Notes: generated by a model not told the origin, from the sequence alone. A DNA stretch of 64,000 bases from Burkholderiales bacterium (GCA_020355165.1 CP070661.1:1-64000), one strand, 5' to 3'. Counted from the first letter of the stretch, positions 43,378 through 53,136 are shown. Numbers and translations are program-made.

Positions 43378-45672
43378 TCAGTGCACCGATGCCGCCGCGT
43401 CGGCGGGCGCCGGCGCGGCATCGGCCAGACGGCGGAACACGACAGTCACCGCAGCGCCGCCGGCGCCGAGGTTGGCCAGTTCGATACGCGCGTCATGCTC
43501 TTCCACGATCTTCTTCACTATCGGCAGCCCGAGGCCGGTGCCGCCCGGCTTGGTCGTCACGTAAGGCTCGAAGGCGCGCCGAAGTATATTCGCAGCGAAC
43601 CCTGGACCGTTGTCCTCGACAGTCAGCCGCACCGCCTGCACCGCGGCACCGGTGCGCGTCGACAGCGCCTCGGTGCGCAGCGTCACGCGCGGTGGCCGCG
43701 CACCGCTGTGCGCCGCTTCCTGCGCGTTGGCCAGCAGGTTGTGCACCACCTGGCGCAGCTGCGTGGCGTCGCCCAGGATGCGTGGCAGGCCGCCCGCCAG
43801 CTGCAGCCGCAGCGGCGCCTCGGCGCTGTCGCCGCGCTCGGCGCCGTACAGCGCCGCGACCTCCTCGACCAGCGCGTTCAACTCGAGCGGCGCCAGCTGT
43901 GCCGGCGGCACGCGCGCGTAGTTGCGGAAGTCGTCGACCATCCGCTTCATCGCCGCGACCTGGTTGACGATCGTCTTGGCGCCGCGCGTGAGCACCGCCG
44001 CCTCCTCGAGCGACAGGTGCTTGCCCAGCTTCATCTCGAGGCGTTCGGCAGCGAGCTGGATCGGGGTCAGCGGGTTCTTGATCTCGTGTGCCAGGCGGCG
44101 CGCCACTTCGCCCCAGGCCAGCGCCCGCTGGGCCGATATCACCTGCGTGATGTCGTCGAAGACCACCACGTAGCCGGGGCCGTCGTCCAGCGGCAGCTGT
44201 GAGCCGCGCGCCAGCAGCGACAGGGATTCGCCGGCCGCCGCCGAGACGCGCTTCAGTTCGATCTGCCGCTGCCAGGACTCGTGCGGCACCGTGGCCAGCG
44301 ACTGGTCGGCGAGCGCCGCCTCGACCTCGCGGGCGAACTCCGGCACCAGATCGGCCAGCCTGTGACCGGCGGCGGCGGCCGGCAGGCCGAGGATGCGGGC
44401 AGCGCCGTGGTTGGCCGTGACCAGCCGCAGCTCGCGGTCGAGCACGATCACGCCGGCCGACAGGTTGGTCAGCACCCGCTCGAGGTAGGCGCGGGCGTTC
44501 TCCAGCTCGCGCGAGCGTGCCTCGACGGCATCGCGCGCCTCCGACAGCTGGCGCGTCATCGCGTTGAACGACTGCGTCAGCTCGTGCAGTTCGTCCTTGC
44601 CGGCGTACTCGCGCAGGCGGCGGAAGTTGCCTTCGGCCACCGCCTTGGTGCCTTCGGCGACCTGCACCAGCGGCGCCGTCATCGAGCCGGCGAGCAGGAT
44701 GCCGCCCGCCACCGCGGCGAACACCGCCAGCATCAGGGTCAGCGTCAGCGTCACCGTGTAGATCTGCTTCAGCCCGCCGCGCGCCAGCGACAGTTCCTGG
44801 TAGTCGCGATAGCCGCTCTGCAGCGCCGCCGCGTTGGCGGCCACGCTCGGCGGCAGCCGCTGGGTCATCTGCAGGAAGCGCGGCTCGGCGCGGCTCGGCG
44901 CCAGGCCCGGCGCCGACGGCTCGTCGGCAGAGGCATCGCGCGGCGGCCCGCGGCCGAACACCGGGGTGGGTATCGCCACCAGCACCCGCGTGCGCACGCC
45001 GGCGCGCTCGTCGCTGGCCAGCGGATCGCCCTCGATCAGGGCCAGCTGCCGCTGCGTGCGCGCCAGGTTCAGGTCGGCGGCCGAGGGCAGCTCGGGCACC
45101 CAGTTCGGCGGCCGCTGGCCCGAGGAGCCGAGCAGCTGGCCGCTCGCGCTGACCAGCAGCGCCTCCTGGATGCCGGCGCCTTCGCGGGCGCGGTCGAGCG
45201 CGGCCAGCTGCATCGAGCCCGGCACCTCCGCGAGGTCCAGTGCGATGCCACGCGCCTTGGCGGTCAGGTCGGCCAGCTGCGCCTCGAGGGCGGCACGGCC
45301 GATCGACAGGCCCGACTCGAGCGCCCGGTCGACCCGCACGTCGAACCACGACTCGATCGAGCGCGACAGGAACTGGACCGAGACCACGTAGATCAGCGCG
45401 CCGGGCAGCACGCCCATCAGGGCGAAGGCGACCGCGAAGCGGGCCATCAGCTTGGCGCCGAAGCGGCGCGCGCGGTAGCGCCGAAGCAGCCGCGCGACCA
45501 GCGCCAGCACCAGCACGAGCAGCGCCGCCGCGATCGCGCCGTTGATCGCCAGCAGCAGCGGATAGTGGCGACCGAAGGTGGCGGTGCTGCTGGCGGCCGA
45601 GGCGAGCAGGAACAGCGCCACGCCGCCCAGTGCGAGAGCGGCGATGAACGAGTAGCGGATCAGCGGCGACAT
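43378..45672 (-). CDS. NtrY-like sensor histidine kinase
   Basis: A 764-residue membrane kinase. It has N-terminal TM segments (about 5-30, 35-65, 85-105), an extracytoplasmic region of about 200 residues, a further TM segment (about 305-330), HAMP (about 330-385), PAS (about 400-500), HisKA with the phospho-acceptor His529 (ARRLAHEIKNPLTPIQ) and an HATPase domain with NLLANAQEAAHSG, VEDNGPGF and GTGLGLPIVKKI. This is the standard NtrY layout. It donates phosphate to the adjacent response regulator. The signal is unknown; NtrY homologues respond to nitrogen or redox state. Confidence 0.94.
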   Translation of the reverse strand: MSPLIRYSFIAALALGGVALFLLASAASSTATFGRHYPLLLAINGAIAAALLVLVLALVARLLRRYRARRFGAKLMARFAVAFALMGVLPGALIYVVSVQFLSRSIESWFDVRVDRALESGLSIGRAALEAQLADLTAKARGIALDLAEVPGSMQLAALDRAREGAGIQEALLVSASGQLLGSSGQRPPNWVPELPSAADLNLARTQRQLALIEGDPLASDERAGVRTRVLVAIPTPVFGRGPPRDASADEPSAPGLAPSRAEPRFLQMTQRLPPSVAANAAALQSGYRDYQELSLARGGLKQIYTVTLTLTLMLAVFAAVAGGILLAGSMTAPLVQVAEGTKAVAEGNFRRLREYAGKDELHELTQSFNAMTRQLSEARDAVEARSRELENARAYLERVLTNLSAGVIVLDRELRLVTANHGAARILGLPAAAAGHRLADLVPEFAREVEAALADQSLATVPHESWQRQIELKRVSAAAGESLSLLARGSQLPLDDGPGYVVVFDDITQVISAQRALAWGEVARRLAHEIKNPLTPIQLAAERLEMKLGKHLSLEEAAVLTRGAKTIVNQVAAMKRMVDDFRNYARVPPAQLAPLELNALVEEVAALYGAERGDSAEAPLRLQLAGGLPRILGDATQLRQVVHNLLANAQEAAHSGARPPRVTLRTEALSTRTGAAVQAVRLTVEDNGPGFAANILRRAFEPYVTTKPGGTGLGLPIVKKIVEEHDARIELANLGAGGAAVTVVFRRLADAAPAPADAAASVH

Positions 45673-45723
45673 GCGGCGATGCGGTGGGTCCGGCAGGCGC
45701 CGTCGGGGCGGTCCCGTCAGCCG

Positions 45724-46353
45724 TCAGCGCGCCAGCTCGGGCCTGACCGGCACATTGTGCCAATCGGACTCCAGCGTCCAGTCCCGGCTGGTGATGGCGC
45801 CGATCTGGAACGGCCGTGGCAGCTGCGCGGTGTCCAGCCGCATCCGCACCTGGCCCCAGTAGGCGGGCCCGGGCGGGATCGCGCCGCGCTCGACCACCGA
45901 CCAGTGACTGACGCGGCGCAGCGTGGCGAGCGCCTCGCCGAGTGTGTCGAACGGCAGCGCCAGCGCACCGCGCGCCAGCCGGTACTCGCGGGTCAGCGGG
46001 CTGTAGCTCAGCCGGTAGGTCAGCGTCGCCGCGATGCGCCTCTCGTCGAACCAGTACCAGCGCGAGCGGTAAAGCTCGAACTCGACGACGAAGTAAAGCG
46101 GCACGCCGCGGCTGAGCGCTTCCTCCAGCGCCCACGGCAGGTCGAAGTCGAACACCGCATTCAGGGCGAGCCCGTCGCCGTCGGTGGCGGGCCGCAGCTC
46201 GGCGCTGCGCACATCGATGCCCTCGCTGGCTGCGGCCGGGGCAAGGCACCCGATCAGCGCCCCGAGCGCCAGCGCGGCGGCGCACAGCAGGCGCCGCAGC
46301 GGCGATGCCCTGCGCGCAGCGCCGTCGAGGACCGGACCGGCCGCGCGCAGCAT
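45724..46353 (-). CDS. DUF4390 family exported protein
   Basis: A 209-residue protein with a signal peptide (hydrophobic core LLCAAALALGALIGCLAPAAA; cleavage near ASEG). The mature part is DUF4390: LNAVFDFDLPWALEEALSRGVPLYFVVEFELYRSRWYWFDE, RLSYSPLTREYRLARG, and WGQVRMRLDTAQLPRPFQIGA. The family has no assigned function; it is a constant neighbour of rsmB and ntrY in betaproteobacteria. Here it lies 6 bp after the rsmB stop and 51 bp before ntrY, so it probably shares their transcript. Confidence 0.92.
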   Translation of the reverse strand: MLRAAGPVLDGAARRASPLRRLLCAAALALGALIGCLAPAAASEGIDVRSAELRPATDGDGLALNAVFDFDLPWALEEALSRGVPLYFVVEFELYRSRWYWFDERRIAATLTYRLSYSPLTREYRLARGALALPFDTLGEALATLRRVSHWSVVERGAIPPGPAYWGQVRMRLDTAQLPRPFQIGAITSRDWTLESDWHNVPVRPELAR

Positions 46354-46359
46354 CGGGAT

Positions 46360-47709
46360 CTACGTCTTTTCGAAGATTGCGATAAAGAAGCCGTCGTGGA
46401 CGCTCGGCAGGCCTGCGGTCCAGGCGCCGCCGTGTGCCGGCAGCAGCCGCAGCCTGCCGTCCTCGGCGCCCGGCAGGGCCAGCAGCCGGGCGTCGGCGTG
46501 CCGGGCGACGAAGGCGTCGACCTGCCGCGGCCCCTCGTCGGCAAATACCGAGCACACGACGTAAAGCAATCTACCAGCGGGCTCCAGCAGCGGCCACAGC
46601 GCATCCAGCAATCGCCGCTGCAGCGTTGCTAATTGCGCAACATCGGCTGACCGGCGTAGCCACGGGATGTCGGGATGGCGGCGCACGATGCCCGAGGCGG
46701 TGCACGGTGCGTCGAGCAGGATGCGCTGGTAGCGTCCGTGCGCGAAGCGCTCCGGCTGCGCGGCGTCGGCGACCAGCACGCGGATCACCGCGTGGCTGCG
46801 CGCCTGGGTGCGGCGAAGGTTCTCCTCGATCCGCTCGGCGCGCGCCGGGTCGACTTCGACCGCGTCGATGGCGAGGTTATCGGCGAGCTCGGCAAGCTGC
46901 GCCGTCTTGCCGCCGGGTGCGGCGCAGGCATCGAGGATGCGCATGCCGTCCTGCGCCTGCAGCAGCTCGGCCGCCAGCTGCGCGCCGGCATCCTGCACCG
47001 AGACCTCGCCGCCGGCGAACCCGGGGATGTCGGCCACCGGCAGCGGCGTATGCAGCCACACCGCGGCGGGCCCGACTTGGCTCGCCTCGATGCCTTCGTC
47101 GTGCAGCCGCCGCAGGTACGCCTCGACGCTGCCGTGCCGCCGGTTGACGCGCAACACCAGCGGCGGCACCTGCTGCTGCAGCTGCAGGACCTGCGCGAAG
47201 TGCGCTGGCTCGGCCTCGCGCATGCGATCGATCCACCAGCGCGGCGCGTTGAAGGCAACGGTCGGCTGCTGCTGCAGCTCCGTCCGCAGCGCCGGCAGGC
47301 GGCGGATCGCATTGCGCAGCACGGCGTTGACGAAGCCGGCCGCAGCGCGCGTCTCGGCCTGCAGCTTGGCCGCCTGAACCGACTGGTCGACGATGGCGTA
47401 GGTCGGCTGGCGCGGCGCCAGCAGCTGGCCGAGCGTCACCGCCAGCAGCGCCGCCACCGGCGGGTCGGGCGCCCGGTGCGACAGCCGGTCCAGCATCGCC
47501 TCGATCAGGGCGAGTTGGCGGGTCGCGCTGTAGGCGATGTCCTTCGCCGCTGCGGCCAGCCGCGGATGCACCGGGGCAGTCGCGCCGGCGGCGAACTCGT
47601 CCAGGGCCCTGACCAGCGCGCGATCGAGCGAATCGCCGCTGCGCAGCCGGCGCCAGGCCGCTGCCGCCACACGCAGGGCGTCGGCCAGCGGCGGCGCACC
47701 GCCGTTCAT
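46360..47709 (-). CDS. rsmB: 16S rRNA (cytosine-967-C5)-methyltransferase RsmB
   Basis: A 449-residue AdoMet-dependent rRNA methyltransferase. The N-terminal NusB-like domain (about 1-140) is helical. The Rossmann core has the motif I DACAAPGGKTAQLAEL, motif IV DAPCTASGIVRRHPDIPWLR with one catalytic Cys, and motif VI VVCSVFADEG with the nucleophilic Cys. It methylates C967 of 16S rRNA. The ATG overlaps the fmt stop (ATGA, 47706-47709), an ancestral coupling. Confidence 0.95.
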   Translation of the reverse strand: MNGGAPPLADALRVAAAAWRRLRSGDSLDRALVRALDEFAAGATAPVHPRLAAAAKDIAYSATRQLALIEAMLDRLSHRAPDPPVAALLAVTLGQLLAPRQPTYAIVDQSVQAAKLQAETRAAAGFVNAVLRNAIRRLPALRTELQQQPTVAFNAPRWWIDRMREAEPAHFAQVLQLQQQVPPLVLRVNRRHGSVEAYLRRLHDEGIEASQVGPAAVWLHTPLPVADIPGFAGGEVSVQDAGAQLAAELLQAQDGMRILDACAAPGGKTAQLAELADNLAIDAVEVDPARAERIEENLRRTQARSHAVIRVLVADAAQPERFAHGRYQRILLDAPCTASGIVRRHPDIPWLRRSADVAQLATLQRRLLDALWPLLEPAGRLLYVVCSVFADEGPRQVDAFVARHADARLLALPGAEDGRLRLLPAHGGAWTAGLPSVHDGFFIAIFEKT

Positions 47710-48713
47710 CCCGCGCCGTCCGCTTCGGGCAACCGACCGGCAAGGACCTCGCCGACAGCAATCGGCATGCCGCTGAGAAACTCGGCGACGCTCATTCGCC
47801 TGCTGCCGGGTCGTTGCAGCTCGGTGACGGCCAGGGTGCCGGCGCCGCAGGCGATGTGCAGGCCATCGGCGGAGGCGCCGACGACCGTGCCGGCCGGCGC
47901 TTCGGCACGGCGCGCCACGGCGTGCGCCCGCCAGAACTTCAGCGTCGTGCCGGCCCGGCGCGCGCATGCGCCCGGGAACGGGTCGAAGGCGCGGACCCGG
48001 CGGGCCAGCAGCGCGGCATCGAGCGCGAAGTCGAGCCAGGCCTCGCGCTTGTCGAGCTTGTGCGCGTAGGTGGCGCCCGCCGACGGCTGTGGCACCGCCT
48101 TCAGCCGGCCCGCTTCACCTTCGCGCAGCGCCGCCACGATCAGCCGTGCACCGAGCGAGGCCAGGCGCGCGGTCAGGCTGGCGGTGCTGTCCCGCTCGAG
48201 GATCGGCGTCGATTCGGCGAGCAGCATCGGACCGGTGTCCAGGCCGGCGTCCATCTGCATGATCGTGATGCCGGTGGTGGCATCGCCGGCCTCGATCGCC
48301 CGCGCCACCGGTGCGGCGCCGCGCCAGCGCGGCAGCAGCGAGCCATGGATGTTCAGCGCGGTGAGGCGGCCGCAGCCGGCATCGGCCAGGCCGCGCGGCA
48401 GGTCGAGCACGGCCTGCGGCACGATCAGCCCGTAGGCGGCGACCACCAGCACGTCGGGTCGCGCCGCGCGCAACTGCTCGTGCGCGGCGGCCGCGGCCTG
48501 CCCTGCCTTGCCCAGGCTCAGCGATGGCGGCGTGGCAACCTCGATGCCGCGCGCTGCCGCCAGCTGCCTGACCGGGCTCGGCACCAGCTTCAAGCCGCGG
48601 CCGGCCGGCCGGTCCGGCTGCGACAGCACCAGCACCACCTCGAGCCCGGCGTCGACGATGGCCGCCAGCGCGACCGCCGCGAACTCCGGAGTGCCGGCAA
48701 AGACAATGCGCAT
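47706..48713 (-). CDS. fmt: Methionyl-tRNA formyltransferase
   Basis: A 335-residue enzyme that formylates Met-tRNAfMet using 10-formyl-THF. The N-terminal Rossmann domain begins MRIVFAGTPEFAAVAL; the catalytic NIHGSLLPRWRGAAP (Asn, His) and the Asp in GLDTGPML are in place, followed by a C-terminal OB-like tRNA-binding domain (about 210-330). Its usual partner def lies 2.5 kb upstream, separated by a plus-strand insertion of two genes. rsmB overlaps its stop. Confidence 0.97.
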   Translation of the reverse strand: MRIVFAGTPEFAAVALAAIVDAGLEVVLVLSQPDRPAGRGLKLVPSPVRQLAAARGIEVATPPSLSLGKAGQAAAAAHEQLRAARPDVLVVAAYGLIVPQAVLDLPRGLADAGCGRLTALNIHGSLLPRWRGAAPVARAIEAGDATTGITIMQMDAGLDTGPMLLAESTPILERDSTASLTARLASLGARLIVAALREGEAGRLKAVPQPSAGATYAHKLDKREAWLDFALDAALLARRVRAFDPFPGACARRAGTTLKFWRAHAVARRAEAPAGTVVGASADGLHIACGAGTLAVTELQRPGSRRMSVAEFLSGMPIAVGEVLAGRLPEADGAG

Positions 48714-48800
48714 GCGGGCATTCTAGGAGGCGCATCGCGGCGGCCCGCGGCCGCAGCGTACGATCGGTGGGCACATGGCGGCCGTGCTGCCGCCGCGGCG

Positions 48801-50273
48801 ATGGACCAGATGCAACCGCTGGGCGGAATCGACGCGCTTTTTCTCCATCTCGAGACGGCCGACACGCCGATGCATGTCGGCGCGCTGCATCTGCTCGATG
48901 CGCGCGCCGACGGCAGCGACCTCTATGCCGCGGTCGGCCGCCATCTCGCTTCGCGCCTGGCGTCGTCGCCGGTATTCACGCGACGCCTGCGCACGCTGCC
49001 GCTGGCGCTGGCCAATCCGCTCTGGGTCGACGGACGGGTCGACCTGGCGCACCACCTGAAGCGCGTGCGGCTGCCTGCGCCGGGCACCCAGCGGCAGCTG
49101 GAAGCGACGGTGGCGCGGCTGCACGCGCAGCGGCTCGATCGGGCCCGCCCGCTGTGGCAGTTCTTCCTCATCGAGGGGCTCGCCGACGGCGGCTGCGCGC
49201 TGTACTCGAAGCTGCACCACGCGGCGGTCGATGGTGCCGCCGGGGTGGCGCTGGCGCAGGCCTTGCTCGACACCGAGCCGGATCCTCCGGCAGTCGACTC
49301 CGGCGTCGCGCGCGGCGGGACCGAGGCGCGCCGGCCGGCAGAAAGCGCGGTGCGGCTGCTCGCTGCGGCACTGGCGCACAACGGCCGCGCCGGCATCGGC
49401 CTGCTGCAGCAGGCGCCATCGCTGGCGCGTACCGCCTGGCGCGGCCTGCGCGGTGGCCGCCTGCTGGCGGACTGGATCCGGCATTTCAGCCTGGCGCCGG
49501 CGACGGTGCTCAACGGCGCGATCGACGGCCGGCGCAGCATCGCCACGGCGTCGCTGCCGCTGGCGCCGCTGCAGGCGATTGCCGCGGCGCAGGAGGTCAC
49601 GCTCAACGACGTCGTGCTGGCGATCGTCGGCGGCGCGCTGCGACGGTACCTCGGCGAGCGCGATGCGCTGCCCGGCAAGCCGCTGCTGGCGGCGATGCCG
49701 GTGTCGCTGCGCGCCGGCGGCGACCGCCGGGCCAACACGCAGGCGACGATGGCGCAGGCCAGCCTCGCTACCGACATCGCCGACCCGCTGGCGCGGCTCA
49801 GAGCCGTCCACCTCGCCGCCGGCGCGGCCAAGGCGATGTCGCGCGGGATGCAGCCGGCCTTCGGTCTGGCGCTGCCGTCGTTCGGCCTGCCGTGGCTGCT
49901 CGGCGCCGCCGCCACCGTCTACGGCAGCGGGCTGGCCGAGCGGCTGCCGCCACTCGCCAACGTGGTGGTCTCCAACGTGCCAGGTCCGCCGGCGCCGCTT
50001 TACCTTGCCGGGGCGCGGCTGCGCAGCTGGTGGCCGCTGTCGATCGTCGAGCACGGGCTCGGACTGAACATCACCGTGATGCGTTACGTCGACGCGCTCG
50101 ACGTCGGCCTGGTGGCGGCGCAGCGGCTGGTGCCGGATGCGGCGCCGCTGGCGCAGGCGCTGCAGGCGGCCTTCGACGAACTTCTCGCCGCAGCGCTGCC
50201 GCCGCGGACCAGGCGCGGCAAGGCTCGGTCCGGCCCGCATCGGCCGCGGTCTCGCCGGCGCGAGACCGGCTGA
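48801..50273 (+). CDS. WS/DGAT-family acyltransferase (wax ester synthase-like)
   Basis: A 490-residue acyltransferase of the wax ester synthase/diacylglycerol acyltransferase family. The catalytic HHAAVDG (His139, His140, Asp144, Gly145) is intact in KLHHAAVDGAAGVA. Other family blocks are the N-terminal QPLGGIDALFLHLETADTPMHVGA, PLWQFFLIEGL, TLNDVVLAIVGGALRRYL, NTQATMAQASLATD, and VVVSNVPGPPAPLYLAGA. It probably makes wax esters or triacylglycerol from acyl-CoA, as storage lipid. The C-terminal 25 residues are very basic. It lies on the strand opposite to its def/fmt neighbours, with an alpha/beta hydrolase 32 bp downstream. Confidence 0.9.
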   Translation: MDQMQPLGGIDALFLHLETADTPMHVGALHLLDARADGSDLYAAVGRHLASRLASSPVFTRRLRTLPLALANPLWVDGRVDLAHHLKRVRLPAPGTQRQLEATVARLHAQRLDRARPLWQFFLIEGLADGGCALYSKLHHAAVDGAAGVALAQALLDTEPDPPAVDSGVARGGTEARRPAESAVRLLAAALAHNGRAGIGLLQQAPSLARTAWRGLRGGRLLADWIRHFSLAPATVLNGAIDGRRSIATASLPLAPLQAIAAAQEVTLNDVVLAIVGGALRRYLGERDALPGKPLLAAMPVSLRAGGDRRANTQATMAQASLATDIADPLARLRAVHLAAGAAKAMSRGMQPAFGLALPSFGLPWLLGAAATVYGSGLAERLPPLANVVVSNVPGPPAPLYLAGARLRSWWPLSIVEHGLGLNITVMRYVDALDVGLVAAQRLVPDAAPLAQALQAAFDELLAAALPPRTRRGKARSGPHRPRSRRRETG

Positions 50274-50305
50274 CGGCGCCGGCCGGCGTCAGGCGACGAA
50301 GCTCG

Positions 50306-51226
50306 ATGCCCACTGCTGCCGTCAACGGGCTGACGATCGATTACGCGGTGCACGGCGCGTGGGGCGCACAGCCGCTGCTGGCGATCATGGGCCTCGGCAT
50401 GCCGGCCGCAGCCTGGCCGCCGGCGTTGATCGACCTGCTCGTCGGGCGCGGTGCGCGGGTGATCACCTTCGACAACCGCGACGCCGGCGGCTCGACCACG
50501 TTCAGCGGTGCAGCGGCCATCCCGCTGGCGGTGGCGATCGCCCGCGCCGCGCTGAAGCTGCACGTGCCGGCGCCGTACACGCTGCACGACATGGCGGCCG
50601 ACGCGGTCGGCCTGCTCGATGCGCTGGGGGTGTCGCGGGCGCACGTGGTCGGCGTGTCGATGGGCGGCATGATTGCGCAGCTGCTGGCGGCGAAGTACCC
50701 GCAACGGGTCGCCAGCCTGACCTCGATCATGTCGTCGACCGGCAACCCGAGCCCGCGGGTCGCCTGGGGCGAGCCGCGCGCCATCCGCGCGATCCTGCGA
50801 CGGCCGGAGGACCCGCGCGACCTGCAGTCGGTGGTCGACAGCCTCGAGCGCAAGTTCAGCGTGATCGGCACGCCGATGACCGCGCAGGAGCGCGCCGCCC
50901 AGCGGCCGCATTACGAGCGCATCGCCCGCCGGGGGCTGGATACCGCCGCTGCGCGCCGGCAGCTGCTCGCGGTGCTCGCCACGGGCGACCGGCGGCAGTG
51001 GCTCAGGCGGATCGACGCGCCGACGCTGGTGCTGCACGGCCGCCTCGATCCCCTGCTGCCGGTGGCGGCCGGCATCGAGACCGCGCAGTGCATCGCCGGC
51101 GCCAGGCTTGTCGTCATCGAGGGCATGGGCCACGACCTGCCGCCGGCGCTGCTGCCGCGGCTCGCCGACGAGATCGCCTCGATCGCCGACCTGCCGGGTC
51201 GGCCGGGCCCTGATCCGGGCCGCTAG
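50306..51226 (+). CDS. Alpha/beta hydrolase (lipase/epoxide hydrolase-like)
   Basis: A 306-residue alpha/beta hydrolase with nucleophile Ser in [18 protein letters not shown], the acid in [11 protein letters not shown] and the base in [11 protein letters not shown]. The N-terminal [12 protein letters not shown] and the oxyanion-hole [11 protein letters not shown] are like those of proteins annotated as esterases or heroin-esterase-like. It is probably cotranscribed with the wax-ester-synthase-like gene 32 bp upstream, so a lipid ester is a plausible substrate. Its stop overlaps the convergent def stop by 4 bp. Confidence 0.87.
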   Translation: MPTAAVNGLTIDYAVHGAWGAQPLLAIMGLGMPAAAWPPALIDLLVGRGARVITFDNRDAGGSTTFSGAAAIPLAVAIARAALKLHVPAPYTLHDMAADAVGLLDALGVSRAHVVGVSMGGMIAQLLAAKYPQRVASLTSIMSSTGNPSPRVAWGEPRAIRAILRRPEDPRDLQSVVDSLERKFSVIGTPMTAQERAAQRPHYERIARRGLDTAAARRQLLAVLATGDRRQWLRRIDAPTLVLHGRLDPLLPVAAGIETAQCIAGARLVVIEGMGHDLPPALLPRLADEIASIADLPGRPGPDPGR

Positions 51227-51732
51227 GCGGCTTCGCGCGCGCGGCGCTTCTTCAGCTTGGTGCGGATCCGGTCCTGCTTCAGCGCCGACAGGTAGTCGAC
51301 GAAGACCTTGCCGGTCAGGTGATCGATCTCGTGCTGCACGCACACCGCGAGCAGCCCCTCGCAGTCCAGTTCGAAGCTCTTGCCGTCGGCGTCCTGCGCG
51401 CGCACCCGTGCCCGCGCCGGCCGGCGGACTTCGTCGTAGATGTTGGGCACCGACAGGCAGCCCTCCTCGCAGACCACGGTTTCCTCGGAAACCCAGACGA
51501 TCTGCGGATTGACGAACACGCGCAGCTGATCCTTCGTTTCCGACACGTCGATGACGATCAGCTGGATGTGCCGGTCGACCTGGGTGGCGGCCAGGCCGAT
51601 GCCGGGCGCCGCGTACATCGTCTCGGCCATGTCGCCGACCAGCCGCCGCAGATCGGCGTCGAAGACCGTGACCGGGCGGGCCACCGTGCGCAGCCGCGGG
51701 TCGGGGTATTCGAGGATCGTCAGCTTGGCCAC
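51223..51732 (-). CDS. def: Peptide deformylase
   Basis: A 169-residue metallohydrolase that removes the N-formyl group from nascent proteins. All three motifs are present: GIGLAATQ (44-51), EEGCLSVP with the metal ligand Cys92, and QHEIDHL with His134, catalytic Glu135 and His138. The C-terminal tail is basic ([12 protein letters not shown]). It normally precedes fmt; here two plus-strand genes intervene. It is divergent from the LysM gene. Confidence 0.97.
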   Translation of the reverse strand: MAKLTILEYPDPRLRTVARPVTVFDADLRRLVGDMAETMYAAPGIGLAATQVDRHIQLIVIDVSETKDQLRVFVNPQIVWVSEETVVCEEGCLSVPNIYDEVRRPARARVRAQDADGKSFELDCEGLLAVCVQHEIDHLTGKVFVDYLSALKQDRIRTKLKKRRAREAA

Positions 51733-51855
51733 GGTCCGGGCTCAGGTTTCCGGTCGACTAAACATTGTGCACGCGGCCCGGTACGATGCGGGCCAGTCAT
51801 CCGCATGGGCTCCCTTTCGCTGCTTGGGCTAATCGCTTCGGCTGACTGAGATTGA

Positions 51856-51884
51856 TTGCGATATCAAGCCCCTAGGGGCAGAAT
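51856..51884 (+). promoter_or_regulatory. Candidate promoter of the LysM gene with internal palindrome
   Basis: TTGCGA (51856-51861, four of six) and CAGAAT (51879-51884, four of six) are 17 bp apart. The spacer carries the perfect 12-bp palindrome GCCCCTAGGGGC (51868-51879), with the rare CTAG at its centre. The position between -35 and -10 would suit a repressor site. It lies 92-120 bp upstream of the LysM ATG. Confidence 0.42.
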
Positions 51885-51975
51885 TTTAAGCAGTTCGTGA
51901 TGTTGTGGCGCCGTGCCGGCAGCGTAGTGGTCGTTTGCTGCCGCCACACGAGCCGCGCCGTGCCGGGGAGACCCA

Positions 51976-53136
51976 ATGTTCGCGCTCCAGCTTTCCCTCC
52001 GTCGAGCCGTGCTGTGTGCCGGCATGGTGGCCGCGGCGACCGTCGTCGCGGCCGTTCCCGCCGTCGCCTCTGCCCAGCCGGCGACGGTCCGCTATCCGAT
52101 CACCGAGGAGCAGCGGCAGACGGCCGAGCAGGTGGCGCAACTCGGCGTGCCGCTGTCGGCGCTGGCCGCCAATGCGCCCGACACCTACACGGTCAAGCGG
52201 GGCGACACGCTGTGGGACATCTCGAGCATCTTTCTCACCAGCCCGTGGCGCTGGCCCGAGCTGTGGGGGATGAACAAGGAACAGATCGCCAATCCGCACC
52301 TGATCTATCCGGGCCAGATGCTGCGGCTGGTCAAGAGCGACGGCCGGGCTCGGCTCGAGCTGGTCGAAAGCCAGGCCGGCGACGTGGTCCGGCTGTCGCC
52401 GACGGTGCGCGACCTCGGCGGCGAGCGGGAGGCGATCCCGAGCATTCCCAACCGGGTCATCGAGCCGTTTCTTTCGAAGCCCGCCGTCGTCTCGCCCGAC
52501 GAGCTGGAGAAGTACGCCCGCATCGTCGCGACCCAGGACCAGCGGGTCTACGTCGGCGTCGGCGACGCCGCCTATGCGCGCGGCATCGCCGACGAGGCGG
52601 TCGAGCGCTACCACGTGTTCCGCCCGGCCCGCCCGCTGTACGACCCGGACGACGCCGATCGCCGCAAGCCGATCGCCTACGAGGCGTTCTATCTCGGTGT
52701 CGCACAGATGGCCAAGGGCGGCGACGTCGCCACCCTGCGGATCCTGGAAAGCAAGGAGGAGATCGGCGTCGGCGACCGCCTGGTGCCGTTCACCCGCCTG
52801 CCGGTGGTCAACTACGTGCCGCGCCGGCCGGAGCAGCCGATCGACGGCCGCATCGTGTCGATCTACAGCGGCCTGAACGAGACCGGCACGCAGAGCATCG
52901 TCGCGCTGAACCGCGGCACCCGCCAGGGCATGCAGGTCGGCCACGTGCTGGCCCTGCTCGACACCGGCGCGACCCTGCTCGACCGAACCAGCAGCCGGCG
53001 CGAGTACATCAAGCTGCCCGACGAGCGGATTGGCCACATGTTCGTCTTCCGCGTGTTCGACGAGATCTCCTACGCGCTGGTGCTGCGCGTAACCAAGCCG
53101 GTCAAGGTCGGCGACCGCTTCACGCAGCCCGAATAG
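51976..53136 (+). CDS. Periplasmic LysM-domain peptidoglycan-binding protein
   Basis: A 386-residue exported protein. The signal peptide (1-34) ends near VASAQ. One LysM domain (about 70-118) is clear: YTVKRGDTLWDISSIFL, then PWRWPELWGMNKEQIANPHLIYPGQMLRL. The rest (about 120-386) is a uniform soluble region found in betaproteobacterial homologues upstream of dprA and of unknown function. It likely binds glycan strands at the cell wall. The gene has its own promoter region and a strong terminator, so it is transcribed separately from dprA. Confidence 0.93.
   Translation: MFALQLSLRRAVLCAGMVAAATVVAAVPAVASAQPATVRYPITEEQRQTAEQVAQLGVPLSALAANAPDTYTVKRGDTLWDISSIFLTSPWRWPELWGMNKEQIANPHLIYPGQMLRLVKSDGRARLELVESQAGDVVRLSPTVRDLGGEREAIPSIPNRVIEPFLSKPAVVSPDELEKYARIVATQDQRVYVGVGDAAYARGIADEAVERYHVFRPARPLYDPDDADRRKPIAYEAFYLGVAQMAKGGDVATLRILESKEEIGVGDRLVPFTRLPVVNYVPRRPEQPIDGRIVSIYSGLNETGTQSIVALNRGTRQGMQVGHVLALLDTGATLLDRTSSRREYIKLPDERIGHMFVFRVFDEISYALVLRVTKPVKVGDRFTQPE

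Noticed and set aside
44281-46632. A 783-codon plus-strand frame across ntrY, DUF4390 and part of rsmB
   Set aside because: It is antisense to three well-supported genes with intact motifs and shows no domain pattern of its own.
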